55,247 nt of DNA from NCBI GenBank assembly GCA_910577335.1, contig CAJTMJ010000020.1, positions 1-55,247 of the forward strand. Reading direction: 5' to 3'. The stretch comes from an uncultured Duncaniella sp. (GTDB taxonomy: Bacteria > Bacteroidota > Bacteroidia > Bacteroidales > Muribaculaceae). The translations under genes and the position numbers were made by a program. Every line of letters begins with the position of its first letter. Position 1 is the stretch's first letter. This document shows positions 1-7,933 of the stretch, in pieces. A model generated the notes under the pieces. That model was not told the origin of the DNA. It searched no databases and saw nothing but the letters and a program-made list of their open reading frames with translations.

Positions 1-75
1 ACGAGGGGGTCAATTTTTTCCCGCCGACAGGGGTCAATCTGCACCGACTTTTCCACCCCCAAAGCAGTCCCCCGC
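1..75. mobile_element. Possible end of an IS21-family insertion sequence (partial)
   Basis: The motif GGGGTCAAT occurs twice, at 6-14 and 30-38, a 24-bp period, in a GC-rich stretch unlike the AT-rich DNA that follows. IS21-family elements are known to carry several short direct repeats of this kind at their ends. No transposase is inside the window, so any element would lie to the left. This is an inference from the repeat pattern only. Confidence 0.3.
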
Positions 76-131
76 TATATAAAAGATATTAATTTAACGG
101 GGATTTCGTTATAAATATTTCACATAATTTG

Positions 132-162
132 TTGGTGGATTAGAGATTATTTTGTAATTTTG
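132..162 (+). promoter_or_regulatory. Bacteroidetes-type promoter of rplU-rpmA
   Basis: The box TAATTTTG at 155-162 matches the Bacteroidetes -7 consensus TAnnTTTG, and a TTG at 132-134 lies 20 bp upstream in the -33 position. Transcription would begin near 168, giving a leader of about 95 nt before rplU. Confidence 0.65.
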
Positions 163-167
163 CAGTC

Positions 168-261
168 GATTTAGCCGCACCGGGCTTTGTTAAGCGGCGA
201 CATGTGACCAACTTCCATGCCTCCCGCCCGACGGAATAACCTGTAAACCAATTAATAACAG
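168..261 (+). promoter_or_regulatory. Structured 5' leader of rplU
   Basis: The untranslated leader between the predicted transcription start and the rplU start holds a short stem, GCCGC at 174-178 with GCGGC at 194-198, followed by a C-rich stretch. Ribosomal protein operons are often autoregulated through such leaders. Binding of L21 here is inference; only the short stem and the leader length are seen. Confidence 0.35.
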
Positions 262-582
262 ATGTACGCTATTGTAGAAATTCAGGGACAGCAGTTCAAG
301 GCAGAACCCGAAAAGTTCCTGTATGTTCATTATCTCGGCGAAGCAGTTAAAGAAGGAGACAAGGTAGAATTTGACCGTGTGCTTCTCGCTCAGTCCGATG
401 ACGCAGTTAAAGTTGGCGCTCCCACCGTGGATGGCGCAAAGGTTGTTTGCGAGGTGCTTACTCCCCTCGTGAAAGGTGAAAAAGTAATCGTTTTCAAGAA
501 GAAACGCCGCAAAGGCTATCGTCGCAAAAACGGTCACCGTCAGTTCTTCACCAAAGTGTTAATTAAAGAAGTTGTAGCTTAA
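262..582 (+). CDS. rplU: 50S ribosomal protein bL21
   Basis: This 106-residue protein is the large-subunit protein bL21, which binds 23S rRNA. Its opening MYAIVEIQGQQFK and the basic C-terminal signature KKKRRKGYRRKNGHRQ are characteristic of the family, and the length is normal (about 103 residues). It is the first gene of the usual rplU-rpmA pair, 22 bp ahead of rpmA, behind a Bacteroidetes-type promoter and a ~95-nt leader. Confidence 0.98.
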   Translation: MYAIVEIQGQQFKAEPEKFLYVHYLGEAVKEGDKVEFDRVLLAQSDDAVKVGAPTVDGAKVVCEVLTPLVKGEKVIVFKKKRRKGYRRKNGHRQFFTKVLIKEVVA

Positions 583-604
583 CCCCTAAAATCTCAAATA
601 GAAA

Positions 605-865
605 ATGGCACATAAGAAAGGTGTTGGTAGTTCTAAGAACGGCCGTGAGTCAGAAAGCAAACGACTCGGAGTAAAGATTTTCGGTGGTCAGCATTGCAAA
701 GCCGGTAACATCATCAAACGTCAGCGTGGCACCGTTCACCACCCCGGTTTGAACGTTGGCATGGGTAAAGATCACACTCTTTTCGCCCTTATCGATGGTG
801 TGGTTGTCTTCACTGAAGGCAAGGAAGGCCGCAAGTTCATTAACGTCCAGCCCGCAGAAGCATAA
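605..865 (+). CDS. rpmA: 50S ribosomal protein bL27
   Basis: An 86-residue bL27, a large-subunit protein whose N-terminus reaches toward the peptidyl transferase centre. The start MAHKKGVGSSKNGRESESKR is the family signature. There is no N-terminal extension of the kind cleaved in Firmicutes and no sign of truncation. It follows rplU closely and is co-transcribed with it; a strong hairpin terminator follows at 901-940. Confidence 0.98.
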   Translation: MAHKKGVGSSKNGRESESKRLGVKIFGGQHCKAGNIIKRQRGTVHHPGLNVGMGKDHTLFALIDGVVVFTEGKEGRKFINVQPAEA

Positions 866-900
866 GCTTCAGGCTCAAAGGATGTCTTAAAAGGCACTTT

Positions 901-940
901 TCCGGATGATTGGATTACACCCGATCATCCGGATTTTGCG
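901..940 (+). terminator. Rho-independent terminator after rpmA
   Basis: The arms TCCGGATGAT (901-910) and ATCATCCGGA (924-933) form a perfect 10-bp stem with a 13-nt loop, followed by a T-rich stretch. It ends the rplU-rpmA operon. Confidence 0.85.
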
Positions 941-958
941 TTTTCTCCCAAAAAGCTA

Positions 959-989
959 TTGCATATTTTATGAATCTTGGTTAATTTTG
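959..989 (+). promoter_or_regulatory. Promoter of the SpoU methyltransferase gene
   Basis: TAATTTTG at 982-989 matches the Bacteroidetes -7 box and TTG at 959-961 lies 20 bp upstream. The gene starts at 1021, leaving a leader of about 25 nt. Confidence 0.6.
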
Positions 990-1020
990 TAAAACGACAT
1001 TAACAATCACCCATGCGTCT

Positions 1021-1548
1021 ATGGAGAAAAAAACAATCTGGGACCTTCATCGTGTTGACATAGAGCACTTCCGCCGTCAGCCCAAAATGACATTGACTGT
1101 GGTGCTCGACAATGTGCGCAGCCTGAACAACATCGGGGCTATATTCCGCACATGCGACGCATTTGCTGTGGAACGCATAATGCTATGCGGCATAAGCGCC
1201 TGCCCGCCCTCTCCCGAGATTCATAAGACAGCCCTCGGGGCTGAAGATTCCGTTGCGTGGGAATATTACCAATCAACTTTCGATTGCATCTCCGACCTCC
1301 AGCGTGAAGGATACACACTCTGCTGCCTCGAACAGGTCAAAGGGAGCATTGAATTGCAGGAATTCTCGCCACAAAAAGGCAGACGATATGCCCTCATACT
1401 CGGACATGAGGTAAACGGTGTGGATCAGGAGATTGTCAACCAATGCGATGTATGCTTAGAAATCCCCCAAAGGGGCACAAAACATTCCCTCAACGTATCA
1501 GTGTCAGGGGGAATAGCCATTTGGCATTTTTTTGAAAAAATGATTTAG
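1021..1548 (+). CDS. SpoU/TrmH-family RNA 2'-O-methyltransferase
   Basis: This 175-residue protein belongs to the SPOUT class of AdoMet-dependent RNA ribose methyltransferases. All three family motifs are visible: NNIGAIFR at residues 36-43, LILGHEVNGVD near residue 120, and IPQRGTKHSLNVSVSGGIAI near the C-terminus, which build the trefoil-knot cofactor site. It is short and lacks the N-terminal substrate-binding domain of RlmB, so it resembles TrmH or TrmL-type enzymes that act on tRNA or rRNA. The exact target cannot be told from sequence. It has its own promoter and is followed 8 bp later by the flavodiiron gene. Confidence 0.88.
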   Translation: MEKKTIWDLHRVDIEHFRRQPKMTLTVVLDNVRSLNNIGAIFRTCDAFAVERIMLCGISACPPSPEIHKTALGAEDSVAWEYYQSTFDCISDLQREGYTLCCLEQVKGSIELQEFSPQKGRRYALILGHEVNGVDQEIVNQCDVCLEIPQRGTKHSLNVSVSGGIAIWHFFEKMI

Positions 1549-1556
1549 AGACAGAT

Positions 1557-2747
1557 ATGAATATCAACAGAATTACACCCAAAGTGACATATTGCGGGGT
1601 CAACGACAGAACCAAACCCCTGTTTGAGAACCTCTGGGAGCTGCCCAACGGTGTCACCTACAACAGTTATTTCGTGCAAGGGGATAAGTACTCTGCCATA
1701 ATCGACGCAAGCGACTCAGGACATGCCACAGGTTTCATTAAGCACATATCAGACCTTCTCGGCGACACAGCTCCTGACTATCTTGTAATCAATCATATCG
1801 AGCCTGACCATAGCGGAGCCATCCCGATGCTCAAAAGCAAATATCCTGACATAAAGATAGTAGGCAATGCTAAAACCACAGATATGCTCCGTGGCTTTTA
1901 CGGAATCGAGGACAACATCATACAGATAACCGACGGCGAAACCATCGACCTCGGTAATTGCCATCTGAAATTCTTGCTCACACCCATGGTGCATTGGCCA
2001 GAGACCATGGTCACCTACTTCGAAGAGGATAAGGTGCTATTCTCAGGGGATGCCTTCGGATGCTTCGGAGCATTAAACGGTGCTGTCATCGACGAACAGA
2101 TGGACACCACTCTTTATTTCCAAGAAGCCTACCGCTATTACGCCTGTATCGTGGCAAAATACGGACAGTTCGTGCAAAAAATGTTTGAAAAAGTATCATC
2201 TCTGCCCATAGACTACATCTGCTCTACCCACGGACCCGTATGGCACACTCAGCGACAGGATATAGGCAATCTGTATGGCAAAATGGCAAAATGGGACGGA
2301 GAGAAAGGTGTGGTCATAGCTTACGGCTCAATGTACGGCAACACCACGGAGATGGCTGAAGCTCTCGCATCAAAGCTTGCCGATGGCGGAGTGAAAAACA
2401 TACGATTATATGATGTGTCATACACACCTCAAAGCCGTATACTCGCCGATATAATGCGATTCAAAGGGTTGGTACTCACCTCCCCCACTTACAACGCCGA
2501 AATATTCCCTCCGGTGGAATCACTGCTGACCGCAATCCTCGAACGCGGTGTCAAGAACCGCATCATCGGCTTAGGAGGCAGCTTCTCATGGGGCAGTCAG
2601 GCGGCAAGAAAGATGGCTGCAAAACTCGCAGAGAAACCGGTGACTCTACTCTCTCCCACCCCGCAGCTTAAACAGGCTAACCAAGCCATGGTTGAAGCCG
2701 AGGTAAGCCAACTTGCCTCAGATATGATTTCGGCTCTGGAAAATTGA
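1557..2747 (+). CDS. Flavodiiron protein (FprA-type O2/NO reductase)
   Basis: The 396-residue protein has the two-domain layout of class A flavodiiron proteins. The N-terminal metallo-beta-lactamase-like domain (about 1-250) shows the diiron ligands H80-x-E82-x-D84-H85, H146 in VHWPET and D165 in FSGDAFG. The C-terminal flavodoxin domain (about 255-396) has the FMN loop AYGSMYGNTTEMAE. Such enzymes reduce O2 to water or NO to N2O in the cytoplasm and protect anaerobes, taking electrons from rubredoxin or a similar donor; no donor gene is adjacent. It lies 8 bp behind the methyltransferase gene and is probably co-transcribed with it. Confidence 0.93.
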   Translation: MNINRITPKVTYCGVNDRTKPLFENLWELPNGVTYNSYFVQGDKYSAIIDASDSGHATGFIKHISDLLGDTAPDYLVINHIEPDHSGAIPMLKSKYPDIKIVGNAKTTDMLRGFYGIEDNIIQITDGETIDLGNCHLKFLLTPMVHWPETMVTYFEEDKVLFSGDAFGCFGALNGAVIDEQMDTTLYFQEAYRYYACIVAKYGQFVQKMFEKVSSLPIDYICSTHGPVWHTQRQDIGNLYGKMAKWDGEKGVVIAYGSMYGNTTEMAEALASKLADGGVKNIRLYDVSYTPQSRILADIMRFKGLVLTSPTYNAEIFPPVESLLTAILERGVKNRIIGLGGSFSWGSQAARKMAAKLAEKPVTLLSPTPQLKQANQAMVEAEVSQLASDMISALEN

Positions 2748-2813
2748 ATTTCTGATTAACTAATCATGAAAATCAGCCATAAAGTCACAACCATCCCTAA
2801 TGAATCAAAAAAA

Positions 2814-2867
2814 ATGAACTGATTTAAACTAATATTTCTTAGAATTAGTACTATTTAAGTTCAGTTC
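2814..2867. repeat. Degenerate palindrome related to the MITE-like element
   Basis: ATGAACTGATTTAAACT at 2814-2830 shares 16 bases with the terminal inverted repeat of the 195-bp element at 41123-41317. An imperfect inverted arm, TATTTAAGTTCAGTTC, ends at 2867. The element interior is absent. This could be a deletion derivative or an unrelated AT-rich palindrome; it lies just upstream of the clpP promoter. Confidence 0.4.
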
Positions 2868-2896
2868 TAAAAAGTTCAATCATAAAAATCTGTCGA

Positions 2897-2904
2897 TACT
2901 TTTG
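2897..2904 (+). promoter_or_regulatory. -7 box of the clpP-clpX promoter
   Basis: TACTTTTG matches TAnnTTTG. It lies 60 bp upstream of the chosen clpP start and directly before an alternative GTG at 2907, which would therefore sit at about the transcription start. This argues for translation from 2964. No clear -33 box was found. Confidence 0.55.
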
Positions 2905-2963
2905 TAGTGACAGATTTTTTTTATAATTTTACATTAAGAAACAAGAGTAAAAAGAAAACCACA

Positions 2964-3653
2964 ATGAATAACGATTTTAGAAAATATGCAGTACACCATC
3001 TCGGTATGAATGGTCTCGCACTTGACCAGTACGCTGCAAAGTCTACATCTCAGATTACCTCATCTTATATCTCTCCTACTATCATCGAGGAGCGTCAGTT
3101 AAATGTGGCACAAATGGATGTGTTCTCACGTTTGATGATGGACCGCATCATTTTCCTCAGCACAGATGTCAATGATTACACCGCCACTGTGGTACAGGGT
3201 CAGTTGCTTTACCTCGACTCTGTTGACCCCGGCAAAGATATTTCCATATACCTCAACTCACCCGGCGGATCAGTGATAGCCGGTCTCGGTCTGTATGACA
3301 CCATGCAGCATATCAAGAGCGACGTCTCCACTATCTGTATAGGTATGGCAGCTTCAATGGCAGCCGTACTTCTTGTCGCAGGCGCGCAGGGCAAACGTCT
3401 CGCCCTTCCCCATTCGAGAGTCATGATCCATCAGCCGCTCGGCGGTGTGCAGGGTCAGGCATCCGATATCGAAATCACAGCACGTGAGATACTTAAATAC
3501 AAAGCGGAACTCTATAAAATCATAGCCGAACACTCAGGTATGTCACTCGAACGCATCGAAGCTGATGCTGACCGTGACTACTGGATGACAGCCCAAGAGG
3601 CAAAGGATTACGGCATGATCGACAACATACTCCTCCCCGAAAAGAAGAAATAG
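2964..3653 (+). CDS. clpP: ATP-dependent Clp protease proteolytic subunit
   Basis: ClpP forms the tetradecameric serine-protease chamber that degrades proteins fed by ClpX. The nucleophile region GMAASMAAVLL puts the catalytic serine at residue 131, and PHSRVMIHQPLGG puts the histidine at 156. With the start at ATG 2964 the protein is 229 residues, a normal length; the longer frame from GTG 2907 would add 19 residues that begin at the probable transcription start. It lies 18 bp before clpX. In many Bacteroidales the trigger factor gene precedes clpP; here it does not. Confidence 0.96.
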   Translation: MNNDFRKYAVHHLGMNGLALDQYAAKSTSQITSSYISPTIIEERQLNVAQMDVFSRLMMDRIIFLSTDVNDYTATVVQGQLLYLDSVDPGKDISIYLNSPGGSVIAGLGLYDTMQHIKSDVSTICIGMAASMAAVLLVAGAQGKRLALPHSRVMIHQPLGGVQGQASDIEITAREILKYKAELYKIIAEHSGMSLERIEADADRDYWMTAQEAKDYGMIDNILLPEKKK

Positions 3654-3671
3654 AACCATTAAAACATTTTT

Positions 3672-4922
3672 ATGGCTAAAAAGACCAATCCGCCAACAGT
3701 AAAATGTTCTTTTTGCGGCAAGGAACCCTCATATACCGATATCCTCATCCCCAGTCCGTTGGGAGAAACATATATATGCAGCGACTGCGTTGACCAGATA
3801 GAAGGACTATTGAAGGATTATCTCAAGGAAAATACTCCTGCCGGGAATAAGAAAGCCAAGGCTGTCGATACTCCCGACAGCAAGCCGCTTCCTACCCCCA
3901 AGGAGATCCGTGCCTTCCTCGACCAGTATGTCATAGGTCAGGATGACGCAAAAAAATATCTTTCAGTAGCCGTATATAACCATTATAAGCGTCTCGCCCA
4001 GAAAAACGACGATGTTGACATCGAAAAGAGCAACATCATAATGGTGGGACCTACCGGTACAGGCAAAACGCTTCTCGCCAAGACTATAGCACGTCAGCTC
4101 GATGTGCCGTTCGCCATCGTGGATGCCACAGTGCTGACCGAAGCCGGATATGTGGGCGAGGATATAGAAAGTCTGCTTGTGCGCCTTCTGCAGGCTGCCG
4201 ACTATGACGTGGCAAAAGCAGAACGAGGCATAGTGTTCATTGACGAAATAGACAAAATCGCCCGTAAGGGTGACAACCCGTCAATAACCCGCGACGTCTC
4301 CGGCGAAGGTGTGCAGCAGGGATTGCTTAAACTGCTTGAAGGCTCAGTGGTGAATGTGCCCCCCTACGGTGGCAGAAAACACCCCGAGCAAAAAATGATT
4401 GCGGTTGACACCAAAAACATCCTCTTTATATGCGGAGGAGCTTTTGACGGAATTGAACGGAAGATAGCCCAGCGTCTCAACACCCATGTGGTTGGTTTCA
4501 CAGGCAATTCTGTGCGTTCAAAAGTAAACGCTGACAATTACCTGCAATATATAGCCCCGCAGGACCTCAAATCCTTCGGGCTTATACCGGAAATCATAGG
4601 TCGTCTCCCGGTGCTCGTCCACCTCGACCCGCTTGACCGTGACGCGCTTCTGAAAGTTCTCACCGAACCGAAGAACGCCATCACCCGCCAATACGAAAAA
4701 CTATTTGCCATGGATGGTGTGAAACTTGTTTTCGCACCTGAGACATTGGAGTTTATCGTAGACAAGGCGATAGAATACAAGCTCGGCGCACGAGGACTGC
4801 GCACTATAGTGGAGACCATAATGATGGATCCCATGTATGAGACCCCATCCACCGACATAAAGGAACTGGTTATAACCCGTGACTATGCGGAGGAGAAAAT
4901 CAAAAAAGCCTACATCGGTTAA
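3672..4922 (+). CDS. clpX: ATP-dependent Clp protease ATP-binding subunit ClpX
   Basis: The 416-residue AAA+ unfoldase recognises substrates, unfolds them and threads them into ClpP. The N-terminal zinc-binding domain shows CSFCGKE and ICSDC, contributing four cysteines. The Walker A motif is GPTGTGKT, Walker B is IVFIDEIDKIA, and VVGFTGN is the equivalent of the IGF loop that docks on ClpP. The sensor-2 region GARGLR is present near the C-terminus. The length is typical. It is co-transcribed with clpP and followed 55 bp later by recQ. Confidence 0.97.
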   Translation: MAKKTNPPTVKCSFCGKEPSYTDILIPSPLGETYICSDCVDQIEGLLKDYLKENTPAGNKKAKAVDTPDSKPLPTPKEIRAFLDQYVIGQDDAKKYLSVAVYNHYKRLAQKNDDVDIEKSNIIMVGPTGTGKTLLAKTIARQLDVPFAIVDATVLTEAGYVGEDIESLLVRLLQAADYDVAKAERGIVFIDEIDKIARKGDNPSITRDVSGEGVQQGLLKLLEGSVVNVPPYGGRKHPEQKMIAVDTKNILFICGGAFDGIERKIAQRLNTHVVGFTGNSVRSKVNADNYLQYIAPQDLKSFGLIPEIIGRLPVLVHLDPLDRDALLKVLTEPKNAITRQYEKLFAMDGVKLVFAPETLEFIVDKAIEYKLGARGLRTIVETIMMDPMYETPSTDIKELVITRDYAEEKIKKAYIG

Positions 4923-4977
4923 AGGCATTCCCCACTCCTTATCTCTATTCCAACCACTCCTCTAACCTTGATATTCA

Positions 4978-7152
4978 ATGAACCAACGACTGCACGCTGC
5001 GCTTAAAGAGCATTTCGGATTTGATTCGTTCAAAGGGAACCAAGAAGCAATCATGACAAGCCTTCTCGAAGGCCATGATGTGTTTGTCCTCATGCCTACC
5101 GGCGGCGGCAAATCACTATGTTACCAGTTGCCGGCACTTATGATGGACGGCACCGCCATAGTGATATCTCCGCTGATAGCACTGATGAAAAATCAGGTAG
5201 ACGCCATGCGACATTTCAGCGAGGCTGATCATGTGGCGCATTTCCTGAACTCATCGCTCAACAGAGCCGCCATCGATCAGGTGAAATCAGACATAGCAAG
5301 CGGGCGCACAAAGCTCCTTTATGTCGCACCTGAGTCATTGACCAAAGAGGAAAACATTGAGTTTCTTAAGACTGTGCCGATATCTTTCTACGCTGTCGAT
5401 GAAGCTCACTGCATATCGGAATGGGGACATGATTTCCGACCGGAATATCGTCGCATACGACCTATAATCAATGAGATTAACATTCGTCCGATGATAGCCC
5501 TCACTGCCACTGCTACTCCGAAGGTGCAGCATGACATACAAAAGAACCTCGGAATGCAGAACGCATGTGTGTTTAAGTCGTCGTTCAACCGTCCTAACCT
5601 CTACTACGAGGTGCGACCCAAGACCGCGAATATAGATAAGGAGATAATTAAATATATAAAAAGTCAGGAAGGCAAATCAGGCATCATATACTGTCTAAGC
5701 CGCAAGCGGGTTGAAGAGCTCGCTGAAATGCTTCGTGTAAACGATATCCGTGCGCTCCCGTACCATGCAGGTATGGACGGAGCTACCCGAAGCGCCAATC
5801 AGGATGCGTTCCTGTTGGAAAAGGTGGATGTGATAGTCGCCACGATAGCCTTCGGAATGGGAATTGACAAACCCGACGTCAGATTCGTAATACATTACGA
5901 CATGCCTAAGTCGCTCGAAGGTTACTATCAGGAGACAGGCAGAGCCGGACGTGACGGCGGAGAAGGTCAATGTATCACCTTCTACGCAGCCAAGGACTTG
6001 CAGAAAATGGAGAAATTCATGCAAGGGAAACCCCTTGCGGAGCAGGAAATCGGCCGTCAACTTCTGTTGGAAACCCAGAGCTACGCAGAGGCAAGCAGTT
6101 GCCGCCGTCGTTCGCTCCTATTCTACTTCGGAGAAGAATTCAATAGTGACAACTGCAATAATTGTGACAATTGCATTAATCCTAAGAAAAAAGTGGAAGC
6201 TAAAGATGATTTATGCGCAGTGCTGGAAACAGTGATTGCACTAAAAGAAAAATTCAAAGCTGATTACGTCACCGATGTAATCTTGGGCAAAGCTACACCC
6301 GACGTTAAATCATATCAACATGACGAGCTTGAAGTGTTCGGATGCGACGAAGGCGCTGACGAACGACTTATAAGCGCAGTGATCCGTCAAGCTATTCTCG
6401 CCGGATACCTTGAACGCGATATAGAAAACTACGGACTCCTTAAGATTACCTCCAAAGGAAAGAAATTCCTCTCAAAGCCGGAGTCATTCAAAGTTATCGA
6501 GGATTCGGATTTCAGTGATGATCCCGAACCTGAAATGATGAAGAGCGGAGCTTCATGCGCCGCCGATACCGAGCTATACAGCATATTAAAGGATCTCCGC
6601 AAAAAGATAGCCAAGCACCTCGGACTCCCTCCATACGTGATATTCCAAGACCCGTCGCTCGAGGCTATGGCTACAACCTACCCCATATCACTTGAAGAGT
6701 TGCAGAATATTCCGGGCGTTGGCGCAGGTAAAGCAAAACGTTACGGGGCTGAATTTGTGAAGGTGATAAAACGGCATGTGGAGGAGAACGAGATTGACCG
6801 TCCCGAGGACCTCAGAGTGCGCAGCGTGGCTAACAAGAACATGACCAAGCCATTTATCATTCAGTCAATCGACCGTAAGATACCGCTCCCCGAAATCGCC
6901 ATAGCCAAAGGATTGGAATTCAACGAGCTTCTTGACGATATCGAGGCTATAGTATATGCCGGCACCAAGATAAACATTAACTATTATATCAATGAGATAA
7001 TGGATGAGGATTCGCAGGAAGAACTTTTCGATTATTTCAAAGAAAGTGAGACTGACGATCTTAACGAGGCTTACAAAGAGATGGGCAGCGACTTCTCGGA
7101 AGACGAAATACGTCTTGTGCGTATAAAGTTCTTGTCAGAGATGGGTAACTGA
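4978..7152 (+). CDS. recQ: ATP-dependent DNA helicase RecQ
   Basis: A 724-residue superfamily 2 3'-5' helicase for recombination and replication-fork repair. Visible motifs are Walker A MPTGGGKSLCYQ (motif I), VDEAHCISEWGHDFRP (motif II and aromatic loop), TATATP (motif III) and YQETGRAGRDG (motif VI). They are followed by the RecQ-C-terminal zinc cysteines (SSCRRR...NCNNCDNC), a winged-helix region and an HRDC domain around residues 540-610 (LEELQNIPGVGAGKAKRYG). A further ~100-residue acidic C-terminal extension follows, as is common in Bacteroidetes RecQ. The clpP-clpX-recQ order is conserved in Bacteroidales. Confidence 0.95.
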   Translation: MNQRLHAALKEHFGFDSFKGNQEAIMTSLLEGHDVFVLMPTGGGKSLCYQLPALMMDGTAIVISPLIALMKNQVDAMRHFSEADHVAHFLNSSLNRAAIDQVKSDIASGRTKLLYVAPESLTKEENIEFLKTVPISFYAVDEAHCISEWGHDFRPEYRRIRPIINEINIRPMIALTATATPKVQHDIQKNLGMQNACVFKSSFNRPNLYYEVRPKTANIDKEIIKYIKSQEGKSGIIYCLSRKRVEELAEMLRVNDIRALPYHAGMDGATRSANQDAFLLEKVDVIVATIAFGMGIDKPDVRFVIHYDMPKSLEGYYQETGRAGRDGGEGQCITFYAAKDLQKMEKFMQGKPLAEQEIGRQLLLETQSYAEASSCRRRSLLFYFGEEFNSDNCNNCDNCINPKKKVEAKDDLCAVLETVIALKEKFKADYVTDVILGKATPDVKSYQHDELEVFGCDEGADERLISAVIRQAILAGYLERDIENYGLLKITSKGKKFLSKPESFKVIEDSDFSDDPEPEMMKSGASCAADTELYSILKDLRKKIAKHLGLPPYVIFQDPSLEAMATTYPISLEELQNIPGVGAGKAKRYGAEFVKVIKRHVEENEIDRPEDLRVRSVANKNMTKPFIIQSIDRKIPLPEIAIAKGLEFNELLDDIEAIVYAGTKININYYINEIMDEDSQEELFDYFKESETDDLNEAYKEMGSDFSEDEIRLVRIKFLSEMGN

Positions 7153-7186
7153 TAAATAAAAATCACAGATTAAAATAATAAAACCA

Positions 7187-7846
7187 ATGCCTGTCATCAG
7201 CTATAAGGATGTGGAGCTTCACCGCAAGGATCTGATAGCCCTTAAAAATATCAATCTCAAGGTAAACGAGGGTGAATTCGTATATCTCATAGGCAAAGTG
7301 GGAAGCGGAAAATCAAGCCTGTTAAAATCGCTTTACGCTGAAATACCTATTGCGGCAGGAAGTGCGCAGGTTCTTGACTACGACCTTACGACTATCAAGA
7401 ACAAGGAAATCCCGTATCTGCGTCGTGAGATAGGGATAGTATTTCAGGATTTCCAGCTCCTTTCTGACCGAAGCGCATACTCAAATCTCCAGTTTGTACT
7501 TGAAGCAACAGGATGGAAGGACAAAGCAGAGATCGATCAACGCATCGAAACAGTGCTGCGCCATGTGGGCATGTTCAACAAGAGCTACAAGAAACCTCAC
7601 GAGCTTTCGGGTGGCGAGCAGCAACGCATAGTGATTGCCCGAGCCCTTCTCAACACCCCGCGCATTATTTTAGCCGATGAACCTACCGGAAATCTCGACC
7701 CAGCCACGGGAGAAGCCATCGTGAAGAGACTCCATGACATCGCCGCTGAAGGTACCACGGTGATAATGGCAACCCACAACATGGCACTTGTCGAGCAATT
7801 TCCAGCACGTGTGATAAAATGCGAAAATCGCACGGTGGTGGAATGA
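7187..7846 (+). CDS. ftsE: FtsE-like ABC transporter ATP-binding protein
   Basis: This 219-residue ATPase has Walker A GKVGSGKSS, the Q-loop region VFQDFQLL, the signature LSGGEQQR and Walker B RIILADEPTGNLDP. The length and the DEPTGNLD ending are typical of the FtsE/LolD group of type VII ABC systems. FtsE works with the membrane protein FtsX to activate peptidoglycan hydrolases during division. No ftsX or other permease gene is adjacent, so the partner cannot be confirmed and a LolD/MacB-like role stays possible. Confidence 0.8.
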   Translation: MPVISYKDVELHRKDLIALKNINLKVNEGEFVYLIGKVGSGKSSLLKSLYAEIPIAAGSAQVLDYDLTTIKNKEIPYLRREIGIVFQDFQLLSDRSAYSNLQFVLEATGWKDKAEIDQRIETVLRHVGMFNKSYKKPHELSGGEQQRIVIARALLNTPRIILADEPTGNLDPATGEAIVKRLHDIAAEGTTVIMATHNMALVEQFPARVIKCENRTVVE

Positions 7847-7933
7847 CTACCATCTGTCACACAATCAATAGGAGTTAAAACATAAAAGTTGAATGAGGCG
7901 TTATTATTACTGATAACGTCTCATCATTTTTTT

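Noticed and set aside
190..537. 115-residue minus-strand frame over rplU
   Set aside because: It lies opposite rplU, which matches bL21 end to end; the minus frame has no recognisable motif.
2907..2963. N-terminal extension of ClpP from a GTG at 2907
   Set aside because: The GTG is at the predicted transcription start just after the -7 box, and the extra 19 residues are not typical of ClpP.
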